A stretch of DNA of 64,000 bases from Hydrogenophaga sp. BPS33 (GTDB lineage Bacteria; Pseudomonadota; Gammaproteobacteria; Burkholderiales; Burkholderiaceae_C), in NCBI RefSeq assembly GCF_009859475.1, contig NZ_CP044549.1, positions 4,712,001 to 4,776,000 of the forward strand, given 5' to 3'. The notes under the pieces were generated by a model. It had not been told where the DNA came from and did not search any database. It saw nothing but the letters and a program-made list of their open reading frames with translations. Position 1 is the first letter of the stretch. Each line of letters begins with the position of its first letter. Position numbers and translations under genes: made by a program. Below are positions 52,378-60,158 of this stretch, one piece after another.

Positions 52378-52975
52378 GGCCACTTCCAGCGCCTTCGGCG
52401 CCTCCGTGGGATATGGCAGCCGCCAGGCGTTGTTGATGATCGACTTCGCGCAGGCCTACTTCATGCCGGATTCGCCCTTGTTCGCCAACTGCCCCGCGGT
52501 GGCCGAGCAGGCCGCGCGCCTGCTGGCCTGGGCTCGCGCGCGACGGATGCTGGTGTGCCACACGCGCGTGAGCTACCGCGCGGACGGTCTGGACGGCGGC
52601 GTCTTCTTCCGAAAGATCCCGGCCCTGCGCGTGTTCTGCGAAGGCCATCCGCTCGCCGCCTTCGTGCCCGCGGTGGCCCCGCGCGACGACGAACCCGTGG
52701 TCACCAAGCAATACGCCAGCGCCTTCTTCGGTACCTCGCTGGCGAGCCTGCTGCGGGCACAAGGCGTCGACGCCGTGTTGATCGCAGGCATGAGCACCAG
52801 CGGCTGCGTGCGCGCTAGCGCGGTCGATGCCATCCAGCACGGCTTCATGCCGGTGGTGGTGGGCGATGCCTGCGGCGACCGCCAACCGGCGCCTCACGAA
52901 GCCAACCTGTTCGACCTGGACGCGAAATACGCCGATGTGCGCACCCTGGCCCAGGTCCAGACCTCTCTTTCCTGA
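52364..52975 (+). CDS. Isochorismatase-family cysteine amidohydrolase (maleamate amidase/N-carbamoylsarcosine amidase-like)
   Basis: A 203-residue cysteine hydrolase. The triad is Asp27 ('LLMIDFAQAY'), Lys115 ('VVTKQYASAFFGT') and Cys148 ('GMSTSGCVRASAVDA'). Cysteine at the end of the T-S-G-C motif marks amidohydrolases such as maleamate amidase (NicF), N-carbamoylsarcosine amidase and ureidoacrylate amidase, not isochorismate lyases. It should release ammonia from an amide or ureido compound. It overlaps gntR by 14 bases. Confidence 0.88.
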   Translation: MTTPEATSSAFGASVGYGSRQALLMIDFAQAYFMPDSPLFANCPAVAEQAARLLAWARARRMLVCHTRVSYRADGLDGGVFFRKIPALRVFCEGHPLAAFVPAVAPRDDEPVVTKQYASAFFGTSLASLLRAQGVDAVLIAGMSTSGCVRASAVDAIQHGFMPVVVGDACGDRQPAPHEANLFDLDAKYADVRTLAQVQTSLS

Positions 52976-52989
52976 ACACCCTTCGACCC

Positions 52990-54186
52990 ATGGCACTCGA
53001 ACACATCACCGTCCTCGACCTGACCCACATGCTCTCGGGGCCTTACGGCACCATGCTGCTGGCCGACCTGGGCGCACGCACGATCAAAGTGGAGCCTCCC
53101 GGTTCGGGCGAAGGCACGCGCCGCCTGCTGGAGCACGACCCGGACTATTCGCGCCATGGCATGGGGGCCTATTTCCTCACGCTCAATCGCAACAAGCACA
53201 GCGTCTGCATCGACCTCAAGAGCGAGGGCGGGCGCGCCGTTTTTCTCGATCTGGTGCGCCATGCCGACGTGGTGTTCGACAACTTCAGCGTCGGCGTGCC
53301 GCAGCGCCTGGGCATCGACCATGCAACGCTCGCGGCGGTGAACCCGCGCATCGTCACCTGCAGCGTCACGGGTTTTGGCGAAACAGGCCCCGACACGCAG
53401 CGGCCCGCTTTCGACCAGGTGGTGCAGGCCATGGGCGGCGGCATGTCCATCACCGGCACGCCCGAAACCGGCCCCGTGCGCAGCGGCATTCCCATTGGCG
53501 ACCTCGGCGGCGGACTCTTCGGCGCCATCGGCGTGTTGTCCGCCCTGGCCGAACGCGAGCGCACCGGCTTGGGTCAGCATGTGGACGTGTCGATGCTGGA
53601 CGTGCAGATCTCCATGCTCAACTACATGGCCACGATGCACCTCATGTCGGGCCACGTGCCCGAAGGCATCGGCAATGGCCACTTCGTGCACGTGCCCTAC
53701 AACTGCTACCCCACCTCTGACGGTCATGTCATCGTGGCCTGCATCGGCGACGCCTTCTTCGAACGCTTCGCCGCCTTCAGTGGCATTCCCGAGCTGCAAG
53801 CCCCCGCCCTGAAAAAGCAGCCAGCGCGCTACGCCGCCAAGGCGCGCATCGACGCCTTGATCACCGAGCAGTTCCGCCAGCAGCCCACGGTGCATTGGGT
53901 GGCCCGCCTGCAGGAAGCGCGCATTCCGTGTGCACCCGTCAACAACTTCGCGCAGGCCTTGTCCGACGCCCAGGTGCGCGCGCGCGAGATGGTGAAAGAC
54001 GTCACCCTGCACACCGGCGAGGTGCTGCCGATGCCGGGAAATCCGATCAAGCTCTCGGCCGCCCAGCCAGGCGAGTGGACCGCGCCGCCCACGCTGGGCC
54101 GCGATACCGATCGCGTGCTGCACGAACTGATGGGCTATGACGCGCAACAAGTGGCCGCGCTGCGCGCCGCTGGCGCGGTGGGATGA
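52990..54186 (+). CDS. CaiB/BaiF (family III) CoA-transferase
   Basis: A 398-residue CoA-transferase. The catalytic aspartate that forms the aspartyl-CoA thioester is Asp171 in 'SGIPIGDLGGGLFGAIG'. The N-terminus 'ITVLDLTHMLSGPYGTMLLADLGARTIKVEPPG' is characteristic. It moves CoA from a donor such as succinyl-CoA to a carboxylic acid. Its stop overlaps the following HMG-CoA-lyase-like gene, so CoA activation is coupled to C-C cleavage, as in itaconate/citramalate-type pathways. Confidence 0.93.
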   Translation: MALEHITVLDLTHMLSGPYGTMLLADLGARTIKVEPPGSGEGTRRLLEHDPDYSRHGMGAYFLTLNRNKHSVCIDLKSEGGRAVFLDLVRHADVVFDNFSVGVPQRLGIDHATLAAVNPRIVTCSVTGFGETGPDTQRPAFDQVVQAMGGGMSITGTPETGPVRSGIPIGDLGGGLFGAIGVLSALAERERTGLGQHVDVSMLDVQISMLNYMATMHLMSGHVPEGIGNGHFVHVPYNCYPTSDGHVIVACIGDAFFERFAAFSGIPELQAPALKKQPARYAAKARIDALITEQFRQQPTVHWVARLQEARIPCAPVNNFAQALSDAQVRAREMVKDVTLHTGEVLPMPGNPIKLSAAQPGEWTAPPTLGRDTDRVLHELMGYDAQQVAALRAAGAVG

Positions 54187-55121
54187 TGGAGCGCATCCAC
54201 ATCACCGACGTCGCCCCCCGCGACGGTCTGCAGAACCAGGCGGTGCCGGTTTCCACGGCGCAGAAGCTTGCGCTGGTGGAACGCCTGGTGGCCGCCGGTG
54301 TGAACAGCGTGGAGATCACCAGCTTCGTCTCGCCCAAGGCCGTACCCCAGATGGCCGATGCGGCCGAACTGCTGCCGCAGGTGCTCGACCGGTTTGGCGC
54401 CTTGCGCAGCTCCGTGCTGGTGCCCAATCTCAAGGGGCTCGAGCGCGCGCATGCCGCGGGAGCGCGCGAGATCGCGGTGGTGCTCTCGGCCACCGAGACC
54501 ATGAACCGCAAGAACATCAACATGGGCCTGGACGAGGCCACCGCGGTGAGCGAGCAGACCCTGCAAGCGGCGCTGGCGCTAGGCCTTCGCACACGCGCCT
54601 ACGTGGCGGTGGCGTTCGACTGCCCCTTCGAAGGTGAGACACCGCTGGAGCGTGTCATCGCGCTGTCGCGGCGCATGGCCGAGGCCGGCGCCCACGAAGT
54701 CGTGATCGCCGACACCATCGGGGCCGCCTCTCCCGGCATGGTCAAGGAGCGCCTGAACGCGCTCACCCAAGCCATGGCGGCCGACCAGCTCGCGGTGCAT
54801 TTCCACGACACGCGCGGCATGGGCGCCGCCAACGCCTGGGCCGCGCTGGAGGCCGGCATCCGCCGCTTCGACGCCAGTGTGGGCGGCATCGGCGGCTGCC
54901 CGTTCGCACCCGGTGCGGCGGGCAACCTCGCCACCGAAGACCTGGTGCTGCTGGCCGAGCGCAGCGGCTTTTCCACCGGCGTGTCGCTCCCCGGCCTGCT
55001 ACAGGCGATCGATCTGGCGCAGGACGTCTTGCAGCGTCCGCTGGGCGGACGTTCCATGGCCTGGTTGCGCCGGCAACAGGCGCATGCGCGCGACGGCGCA
55101 AAAGGCGCCACCACCCGCTGA
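54183..55121 (+). CDS. HMG-CoA lyase-like aldolase
   Basis: A 312-residue TIM-barrel lyase of the DRE-TIM family. The metal/catalytic motif is 'DVAPRDGLQNQ' (Arg13, Asp14), with 'HFHDTRGMGAANAWAALEAG' for metal His ligands and the flexible-loop signature 'GGIGGCPFAPGAAGN' holding the catalytic cysteine. The standard reaction cleaves 3-hydroxy-3-methylglutaryl-CoA to acetyl-CoA and acetoacetate; paralogues cleave related 3-hydroxyacyl-CoAs such as citramalyl- or malyl-CoA types. Coupling to a CoA-transferase supports such a role here. Confidence 0.92.
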   Translation: MMERIHITDVAPRDGLQNQAVPVSTAQKLALVERLVAAGVNSVEITSFVSPKAVPQMADAAELLPQVLDRFGALRSSVLVPNLKGLERAHAAGAREIAVVLSATETMNRKNINMGLDEATAVSEQTLQAALALGLRTRAYVAVAFDCPFEGETPLERVIALSRRMAEAGAHEVVIADTIGAASPGMVKERLNALTQAMAADQLAVHFHDTRGMGAANAWAALEAGIRRFDASVGGIGGCPFAPGAAGNLATEDLVLLAERSGFSTGVSLPGLLQAIDLAQDVLQRPLGGRSMAWLRRQQAHARDGAKGATTR

Positions 55122-55136
55122 GCATCACGGAGTTCG

Positions 55137-55559
55137 TCAGGCGGCTGGCGCGCGCCGGGATGTTTCTGGTGGCGGCGTCAATCCCAGCTGCACCTCGATG
55201 CTGCGCGCGTCGAAGTAGTCGCGCTGGCGAAACATCTTGCCGTCCTTGAACTCGATCACCGAGGTGTACGGCAGCGTCACGTGGTGGCCGTTCTTGTCGT
55301 AACTCTCCACGCCTTCGCAGACCAGCACATCGCCCTGGCACAACAGGTTGAGCACCGTGAGGTGGTGGTTGCTCATGCCCTTGCCGAACCACTCGAAGAA
55401 CTTGCGCCGGTCCTGCTTGCGCATCACGCGGTCGTAGGGCATGTTGCGGTACTCGACGTCGTCGTGCAGCTCGGCGATCAGCGCGTCGGCGTCGCGCCGG
55501 TGCACCGCGTCCATGTAGCGGTGGAAGGTGTCCAGATGGGATGGCGACATGGTGTTCAT
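55137..55559 (-). CDS. SnoaL-like/NTF2-fold protein (first)
   Basis: A 140-residue cone-shaped alpha+beta barrel. 'MDAVHRRDADALIAELHDDVEYRNMPYD' and 'NGHHVTLPYTSVIEFKDGKMFRQRDYFD' are typical of the SnoaL/limonene-epoxide-hydrolase-like family. Members are isomerases, hydrolases or binding subunits; catalytic residues are not diagnostic here. It is the last gene of the minus arm, overlapping the ferredoxin reductase gene by 4 bases, and is convergent with the HMG-CoA-lyase-like gene. Confidence 0.82.
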   Translation of the reverse strand: MNTMSPSHLDTFHRYMDAVHRRDADALIAELHDDVEYRNMPYDRVMRKQDRRKFFEWFGKGMSNHHLTVLNLLCQGDVLVCEGVESYDKNGHHVTLPYTSVIEFKDGKMFRQRDYFDARSIEVQLGLTPPPETSRRAPAA

Positions 55560-56329
55560 TTCTCGGCGAAGGCGCGCTCGATGACGAAGTCACCCGGCGT
55601 GCTGGTGTTTCCCTCACGAAAGCCCCGCCCCTCCAGGATGTGCTTGAGGTCCGCCAGCAGGCCCGGACTGCCGCACAGCATGACGCGGTCTTCGGCTGGA
55701 TCGAGCGGCGGCAACCCCAGGTCGGCACTGAGCTTGTCCGTCTCGATCAACTCGGTGACGCGCCCCTGGTTGCGGAACACCTCGCGCGTGACGGTGGGGT
55801 AGTACAGCAGCTGGTTCGCGATCGTCTCGCCCAGCAGTTCGTGCCGCGGCAGGTGGTCGGTCACCAGGTCGTGGTACGCGAGCTCATCCACCTGGCGCAC
55901 GCCGTGCACCAGCACCACCTGTTCGTATTTCTCGTAGGTGTCGGGGTCGCGGATGATGCTCATGAAAGGCGCCAGGCCGGTGCCCGTGCCGACGAGGTAG
56001 AGGCGGCGGCCCGGCAGCAGGTAGTCGATCAACAGCGTGCCGGTGGGCTTGCGGCCGACGATGACCGTGTCGCCCACCTGCACGTGCTGCAGGCGCGAGG
56101 TGAGCGGTCCGTCTTCCACTTTGATGCTGAGGAACTCCAGGTACACCTCGTGGTTGGGGCTGACGATGCTGTAGGCGCGCAACAGCGGCTTGCCGTCCAC
56201 ACGCAGACCCAGCATGGTGAAGTGGCCGTTGGAGAAGCGCAGACTCTCATCGCGCGTGGTGGTGAAGGTGAACAGGCGGTCCGTCCAGTGGTGGACGGAC
56301 AGCACCTTTTCTTCGCTGAAGGCGCTCAT
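55556..56329 (-). CDS. fpr: Ferredoxin/flavodoxin-NADP+ reductase
   Basis: A 257-residue flavoprotein of the bacterial Fpr type. FAD binding 'LRAYSIVSPNHE' (R-x-Y-S), NADP binding 'LVGTGTGLAPFMSII' and 'VMLCGSPGLLADLK', ending with the short 'VIERAFAEK' tail. It moves electrons between NADPH and ferredoxin or flavodoxin. In most genomes fpr is a housekeeping gene; here it is embedded in an operon with a molybdopterin enzyme, so it may serve as that enzyme's redox link. No ferredoxin gene is present in the cluster. Confidence 0.94.
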   Translation of the reverse strand: MSAFSEEKVLSVHHWTDRLFTFTTTRDESLRFSNGHFTMLGLRVDGKPLLRAYSIVSPNHEVYLEFLSIKVEDGPLTSRLQHVQVGDTVIVGRKPTGTLLIDYLLPGRRLYLVGTGTGLAPFMSIIRDPDTYEKYEQVVLVHGVRQVDELAYHDLVTDHLPRHELLGETIANQLLYYPTVTREVFRNQGRVTELIETDKLSADLGLPPLDPAEDRVMLCGSPGLLADLKHILEGRGFREGNTSTPGDFVIERAFAEK

Positions 56330-56397
56330 GGAGTACCTTCGCCCTGCGGGCTGCGGGCTGCGGTGCGAGCTTGCTTGGGAACGGCCCGGCGCTGCGC

Positions 56398-56925
56398 TCA
56401 TATCTGTGGTCGGGCGGTGTAGAGCAGATCGTCGGGCTTGCGCCGGCCGCGCACCAGCTTCTCTGGCGCGGGAGCCACCAGGCCGCGCCCCCAGGTCTCG
56501 GTGAACGGCATCTCGTGGTTCCAGTCGTAGGCGACGCGGTGCACCGCGATGCGCCATTCGCCGCCGCGCCGCTCGAAGCGGTCCACGAAACGCGACATGG
56601 TGAGTGTGTCGAACTTCTCGCCGTCCTTCTTCAAGCGGGTGAAGTTCAGCACGTGCGCCTCGGCGTGCGCGGCGTCGCCATCGATCTCGATCAGCACGTT
56701 GCTCAGCGAATGCGTCACCACGCGCGCCGGATGCACGATCAGCGCGGCCCACTTCTCGATGTACTCGGCCATGGGCAGGCGCGTGTGCCCTTCGTCGCGC
56801 ACGGCGTCGGGGTGGAAGCAGGCGCGCATGAGGTCCAGGTCGCCCCGGTCCGAGGCACGCGCGTAACGGTAGAACACCTCGGTGATGGCCTGCTTGTCCA
56901 GCAGCGCCTGCACGGGGTCCGTCAC
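56398..56925 (-). CDS. SnoaL-like/NTF2-fold protein (second)
   Basis: A 175-residue protein of the SnoaL-like ring-hydroxylating-dioxygenase beta/dehydratase-like family. 'DKQAITEVFYRYARASDRGDLDLMRACFHPDAV' is the family start, and 'HSLSNVLIEIDGDAAHAEAHVLNF' and 'WRIAVHRVAYDW' complete the barrel. Start is GTG at 56925, overlapping the Bug-receptor stop as GTGA. The tail after about residue 140 is basic. It may dehydrate or isomerise the substrate. Confidence 0.84.
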   Translation of the reverse strand: MTDPVQALLDKQAITEVFYRYARASDRGDLDLMRACFHPDAVRDEGHTRLPMAEYIEKWAALIVHPARVVTHSLSNVLIEIDGDAAHAEAHVLNFTRLKKDGEKFDTLTMSRFVDRFERRGGEWRIAVHRVAYDWNHEMPFTETWGRGLVAPAPEKLVRGRRKPDDLLYTARPQI

Positions 56926-57920
56926 TTGAGGCCGCTGCGCTTGATCAGCGCGCCCAGTTGTGCCGAGTCGTTGCGTCCGAGTTCGGCGAACCGGGCTTCG
57001 GTGAGCGTACCGGGGTCGTAGCCCATGGCGAACAGTTTCTCGACGACGCTCGGTTGCGCCAGCACCTTCATGGTCTCGTCGGCCACGCGTTTGACCACTT
57101 GCGGCGGTGTCTTCGCGGGCATGAACAGGCCGGCCCACGAATACGTGGTGAAACCCGGGTAGCCCGATTCGCCGAAGGTCGGTACCTGGGGCATGGCTTT
57201 GGAGCGCGCCGCGCCCGAGACGGCGATGAGCCTGACCTTGCCCGCGTCCACCATGGGCTTGATGCCGGCGAGATCGAGAATGGCCATCGGTATCTGGCCG
57301 GCCCCGAGATCGGTCGCCGCCGGTGTCGCGCCCTTGTAGAGCACGTGTTCCAGGCTCAGTCCCGCGGTCTCGGCGAGGTTGAAGCCCATGAGGTGGCCCA
57401 GCGAGCCCTTGCTGGCCGAGGCATAGAAGCGCATTTGCGGATCGCGCTTCATGTGTGCGATGAGTTCGGCGACCGTGGTGGCGTCGGTGCGCGCGGTGCT
57501 CACGCCCATCCACAACTGCGCCTTCACCATTTCGGCCACGGGCGCGAAATCGTCCAGCGGCTTGTAGGGCAGCGTGTCGTTGAGAAACGCGTTGAGCAGC
57601 AAGGCCTGGTTGTTGAGCAGGATGGTGTGGCCATCGGGCGCGGCGCGCGCCACGTATTCGCTGGCGATGATGGTGCTCGCACCGGGCTTGTTCTCCACCA
57701 CGATGGGCTGGTTGAACACCGGGCGCAACCCGTCGGCCAGCAGGCGGCCCAAGGCGTCGCCGCCGCCACCGGCCGCGAACGGCACGACCAGCTTGATCGG
57801 CTGGCTGGGCCAGGCGGTCTGCGCGGCGGCGGGTCCACGCGCCAGGCCACTGGCCGCGAGCGCGGACCAGGCCAGCACGTGTCGGCGGCTGAGCGGGCGT
57901 GAAGGTGCATTGAAAGCCAT
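56922..57920 (-). CDS. Bug/TctC-type substrate-binding protein with twin-arginine-like leader
   Basis: A 332-residue periplasmic receptor. The leader has 'LSRRHVLAWSALAASGLARGPAAAQ', with an RR pair before the hydrophobic core, so Tat export is possible. The mature part has 'WPSQPIKLVVPFAAGGGGDALGR', 'STIIASEYVARAAPDGHTILL' and 'HVLYKGATPAATDLGAG'. It shares the minus arm with the molybdopterin enzyme (48 bases) and the SnoaL-like gene (overlap), so it likely collects the substrate for this pathway. No membrane subunits adjoin. Confidence 0.9.
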   Translation of the reverse strand: MAFNAPSRPLSRRHVLAWSALAASGLARGPAAAQTAWPSQPIKLVVPFAAGGGGDALGRLLADGLRPVFNQPIVVENKPGASTIIASEYVARAAPDGHTILLNNQALLLNAFLNDTLPYKPLDDFAPVAEMVKAQLWMGVSTARTDATTVAELIAHMKRDPQMRFYASASKGSLGHLMGFNLAETAGLSLEHVLYKGATPAATDLGAGQIPMAILDLAGIKPMVDAGKVRLIAVSGAARSKAMPQVPTFGESGYPGFTTYSWAGLFMPAKTPPQVVKRVADETMKVLAQPSVVEKLFAMGYDPGTLTEARFAELGRNDSAQLGALIKRSGLK

Positions 57921-57968
57921 GGTGCGTGTCTCCAGTGGGGTTATCGGTCTTGGGGAGGCGGATGAGGT

Positions 57969-59999
57969 TCAGGCTGGCGAGACATCCACGGGGATACCGC
58001 CCTGGTGGACCATGCCGGTCAGCGGGTCGACGCGCGCGCGGCTGCTGGTGAGCGCGCAGACATTGGCGTCGATGTAGCCGTGCGGAAAACTGACCACGCC
58101 CCGGCGCAAGGCGCTGCTCGTGCGCACCGTGCCGGTCACGCTGCCGGTGTCGTTGGAGAGGCGTGCGGCCATGCCATCGTTCAGGCCCGCGGCGGCGGCG
58201 TCTTCCGGGTTCATGAGAATGTCGGGCTCGTCGCGCCCGCCGCCCACCAGCGCCATGCCGGCCAGTTGCGAGTTGTAGTGGCGGAACTGGCGGCGCGGAA
58301 TCATGCGCAGGCCGTCCACGCGGTGCTCGCTGCGCGCGCGCAGCTGGTCCACCAGCAGTTGGGGCGCGAGCGTCCAGCGGCCACCGGGCAGCATGTGTTC
58401 ACGCACCCAGCCGAAGGTGGCGTGCTCCGACACCACGGCCGTGGGGGCGTCGCGCAGCGCATTGAAATCCACGCGTCCACGGTCGGCCATGAGCCGCAGG
58501 ATGTCGTCGTTACGCGCGGTGGCCGCGTCCAGGTCTTTCGGCGCCACGCGCAGGCCCAGTTCCTCGCCCAGGCGCACCATCACCTGCCACATGGGCCGAC
58601 GCTCTGCGCTGGGTTCGAAGATGGCGGGCGTGTAGGAGCCCGACACGGCCTGGCCCAACCGGCCGAGGTAGAAGTTCACGTCGGAGCGTTCCAGCGGACC
58701 GAGCACCGGCGCCACGTGCGTGGCCAATGCGGTGGTGGCGTTGTCGCGCAGCTCGGCGACGATCAGCACGTCCAGCTGGGCCAGGGCCGCGCGGGTGCGC
58801 GCCACGTCGGGGTACGAGGTGAGGATGCTGTTGCCGATCAGCACGACCGCGCGCACGTGGCCGGCCTCGATCTCGTCGCACAGGGCCGCGCCGGGGTGCT
58901 CGAAACCGATCGAAGGAATGTCGGGCCGGCTCGAGGGGCCGCCGCGCTCCACCGTCTCGGGCGCCGTCTCCATCGCGCGCGCGGGCGGGCGGCGGTCCAT
59001 CTGCGAGAAAAAGCCCGGGTTGAACCACATGCCGCCCTCGGTGTCGTACGACCCGGTCACGATGGACAGCGCCCAGGTGAGCCATTCGGTGAGGTTGGCC
59101 GTCTCGGCAAACGTGACCCCGGTGCCGGTCTGGATGGCCACGCGGCGGTGGCGGCGAATGGCCGCGAGCAGTTGCCCGGCCTGCGCGGCGGGGATCTGCG
59201 TGAGTGCCACCACGCGCTCCAGGTCGTAGCTTTGCACGGCTGCGCGCAGGCCGTCCACACCGCGTGCGTGGCGCTCCAGGTAGTCCATGTCCGCGCCCTC
59301 TTGCAACAACTCGCGCACCAACCACGCCAGCAGCGCGTACTCGGTGCCGGGCACGGGCGCCACGTGCGCGGTGGCGAGCTTGGTGGACTCGGTCTGGCAG
59401 GGGTCGATGATCCACAACTCGCCTTGCGCGGCCAGCTTCTTCAACTGCACCACCGGGTTGCAGAAGGCGTTGCAGTGCCCATGCGAGACCACCGGGTTCA
59501 TGCCGATCAGCACCACCAGCGTGGCGTTCTCGTGGTCCAACATGGGCGCGAGCCCATAGGTGCCGCCGACCAGCCGCGACACCAGCGGCTTGCAGGGCGT
59601 GTCCACCGTCATGTGGCTGTAGCGGCTGCGGCTGCCCAGGGCCTTGTGGAAGCGGTCGGTCATCCAGCGCCCGGTGGCGTCCGAACTGAGTGCGGCGCCG
59701 GTCACTACCGCGATCGCGTCCGCGCCGTGCGCCTCGCGCACCCGCCGCAGTCCCTCGCCCGCCGAGGCGTACCAGGTGTCCCACGCCACCTCGCCCTCGC
59801 CACGGATGCGTGGCCGGTTCAAACGGTCGGGATGCGCATGGTCCAGCCCCATGGCCAGACCCTTGGGACAGGAGTGCCCTTGCGACAGCGGATGGGCCTT
59901 GTCGCCACGCACCTTGGTGACGACGCCGTCCTCCACCGTGACGAACATGCCGCAGGTGGCAATGCAGTAGCGGCAGAACGTCTTGTGCTCGGTCTTCAC
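57969..59999 (-). CDS. Molybdopterin-dependent oxidoreductase, single large subunit with [4Fe-4S] site
   Basis: A 676-residue protein of the DMSO-reductase superfamily. The N-terminal cluster motif is Cys9-x2-Cys12-x3-Cys16-x27-Cys44 ('FCRYCIATCGMF', 'GHSCPKGLAM'). Cys136 in 'TVDTPCKPLV' is a candidate Mo/W ligand. 'LVVLIGMNPVVSHGH', 'ELWIIDPCQTESTKLA' and the C-terminal 'LMNPEDAAAAGLNDGMAARLSN' are cofactor-binding blocks. There is no Tat leader, so it is probably cytoplasmic. GTG at 59999 with GGAG five bases upstream is the likely start. It is the first gene of the minus arm. The substrate is unknown; oxidation, hydroxylation or hydration are all possible in this family. Confidence 0.88.
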   Translation of the reverse strand: MKTEHKTFCRYCIATCGMFVTVEDGVVTKVRGDKAHPLSQGHSCPKGLAMGLDHAHPDRLNRPRIRGEGEVAWDTWYASAGEGLRRVREAHGADAIAVVTGAALSSDATGRWMTDRFHKALGSRSRYSHMTVDTPCKPLVSRLVGGTYGLAPMLDHENATLVVLIGMNPVVSHGHCNAFCNPVVQLKKLAAQGELWIIDPCQTESTKLATAHVAPVPGTEYALLAWLVRELLQEGADMDYLERHARGVDGLRAAVQSYDLERVVALTQIPAAQAGQLLAAIRRHRRVAIQTGTGVTFAETANLTEWLTWALSIVTGSYDTEGGMWFNPGFFSQMDRRPPARAMETAPETVERGGPSSRPDIPSIGFEHPGAALCDEIEAGHVRAVVLIGNSILTSYPDVARTRAALAQLDVLIVAELRDNATTALATHVAPVLGPLERSDVNFYLGRLGQAVSGSYTPAIFEPSAERRPMWQVMVRLGEELGLRVAPKDLDAATARNDDILRLMADRGRVDFNALRDAPTAVVSEHATFGWVREHMLPGGRWTLAPQLLVDQLRARSEHRVDGLRMIPRRQFRHYNSQLAGMALVGGGRDEPDILMNPEDAAAAGLNDGMAARLSNDTGSVTGTVRTSSALRRGVVSFPHGYIDANVCALTSSRARVDPLTGMVHQGGIPVDVSPA

Positions 60000-60019
60000 A
60001 GGTGCTCCAGAATTTTCAA

Positions 60020-60035
60020 CTATCGTAATGAAAGT
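60020..60035 (-). promoter_or_regulatory. Candidate HxlR operator, copy 1 (ACTTTCATTACGATAG)
   Basis: Read on the minus strand, this 16-base element matches copy 2 at 14 of 16 bases. Its core CTTTC-N5-GATAG is an imperfect dyad. It lies 20 bases upstream of the molybdopterin-enzyme GTG, where bound protein would block or position polymerase. Confidence 0.6.
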
Positions 60036-60118
60036 GAATTTTGAGCCAAGCCGCCACTTTTTCCACAAGGGTTTACTCCAATATGGCGAGTGATTCGGTA
60101 TTTCAAAGGCGCCCATAT

Positions 60119-60134
60119 ACTTTCATTAGGAAAG
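60119..60134 (+). promoter_or_regulatory. Candidate HxlR operator, copy 2 (ACTTTCATTAGGAAAG)
   Basis: A perfect CTTTC-N5-GAAAG dyad lies within the element, 24 bases before the acyl-CoA-ligase ATG. It is in opposite orientation to copy 1, so each divergent gene has the site the same way round relative to its own start. The first 10 bases form an exact inverted repeat with copy 1. Confidence 0.6.
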
Positions 60135-60158
60135 CTATCAACCCCAAACCAAAACCCC

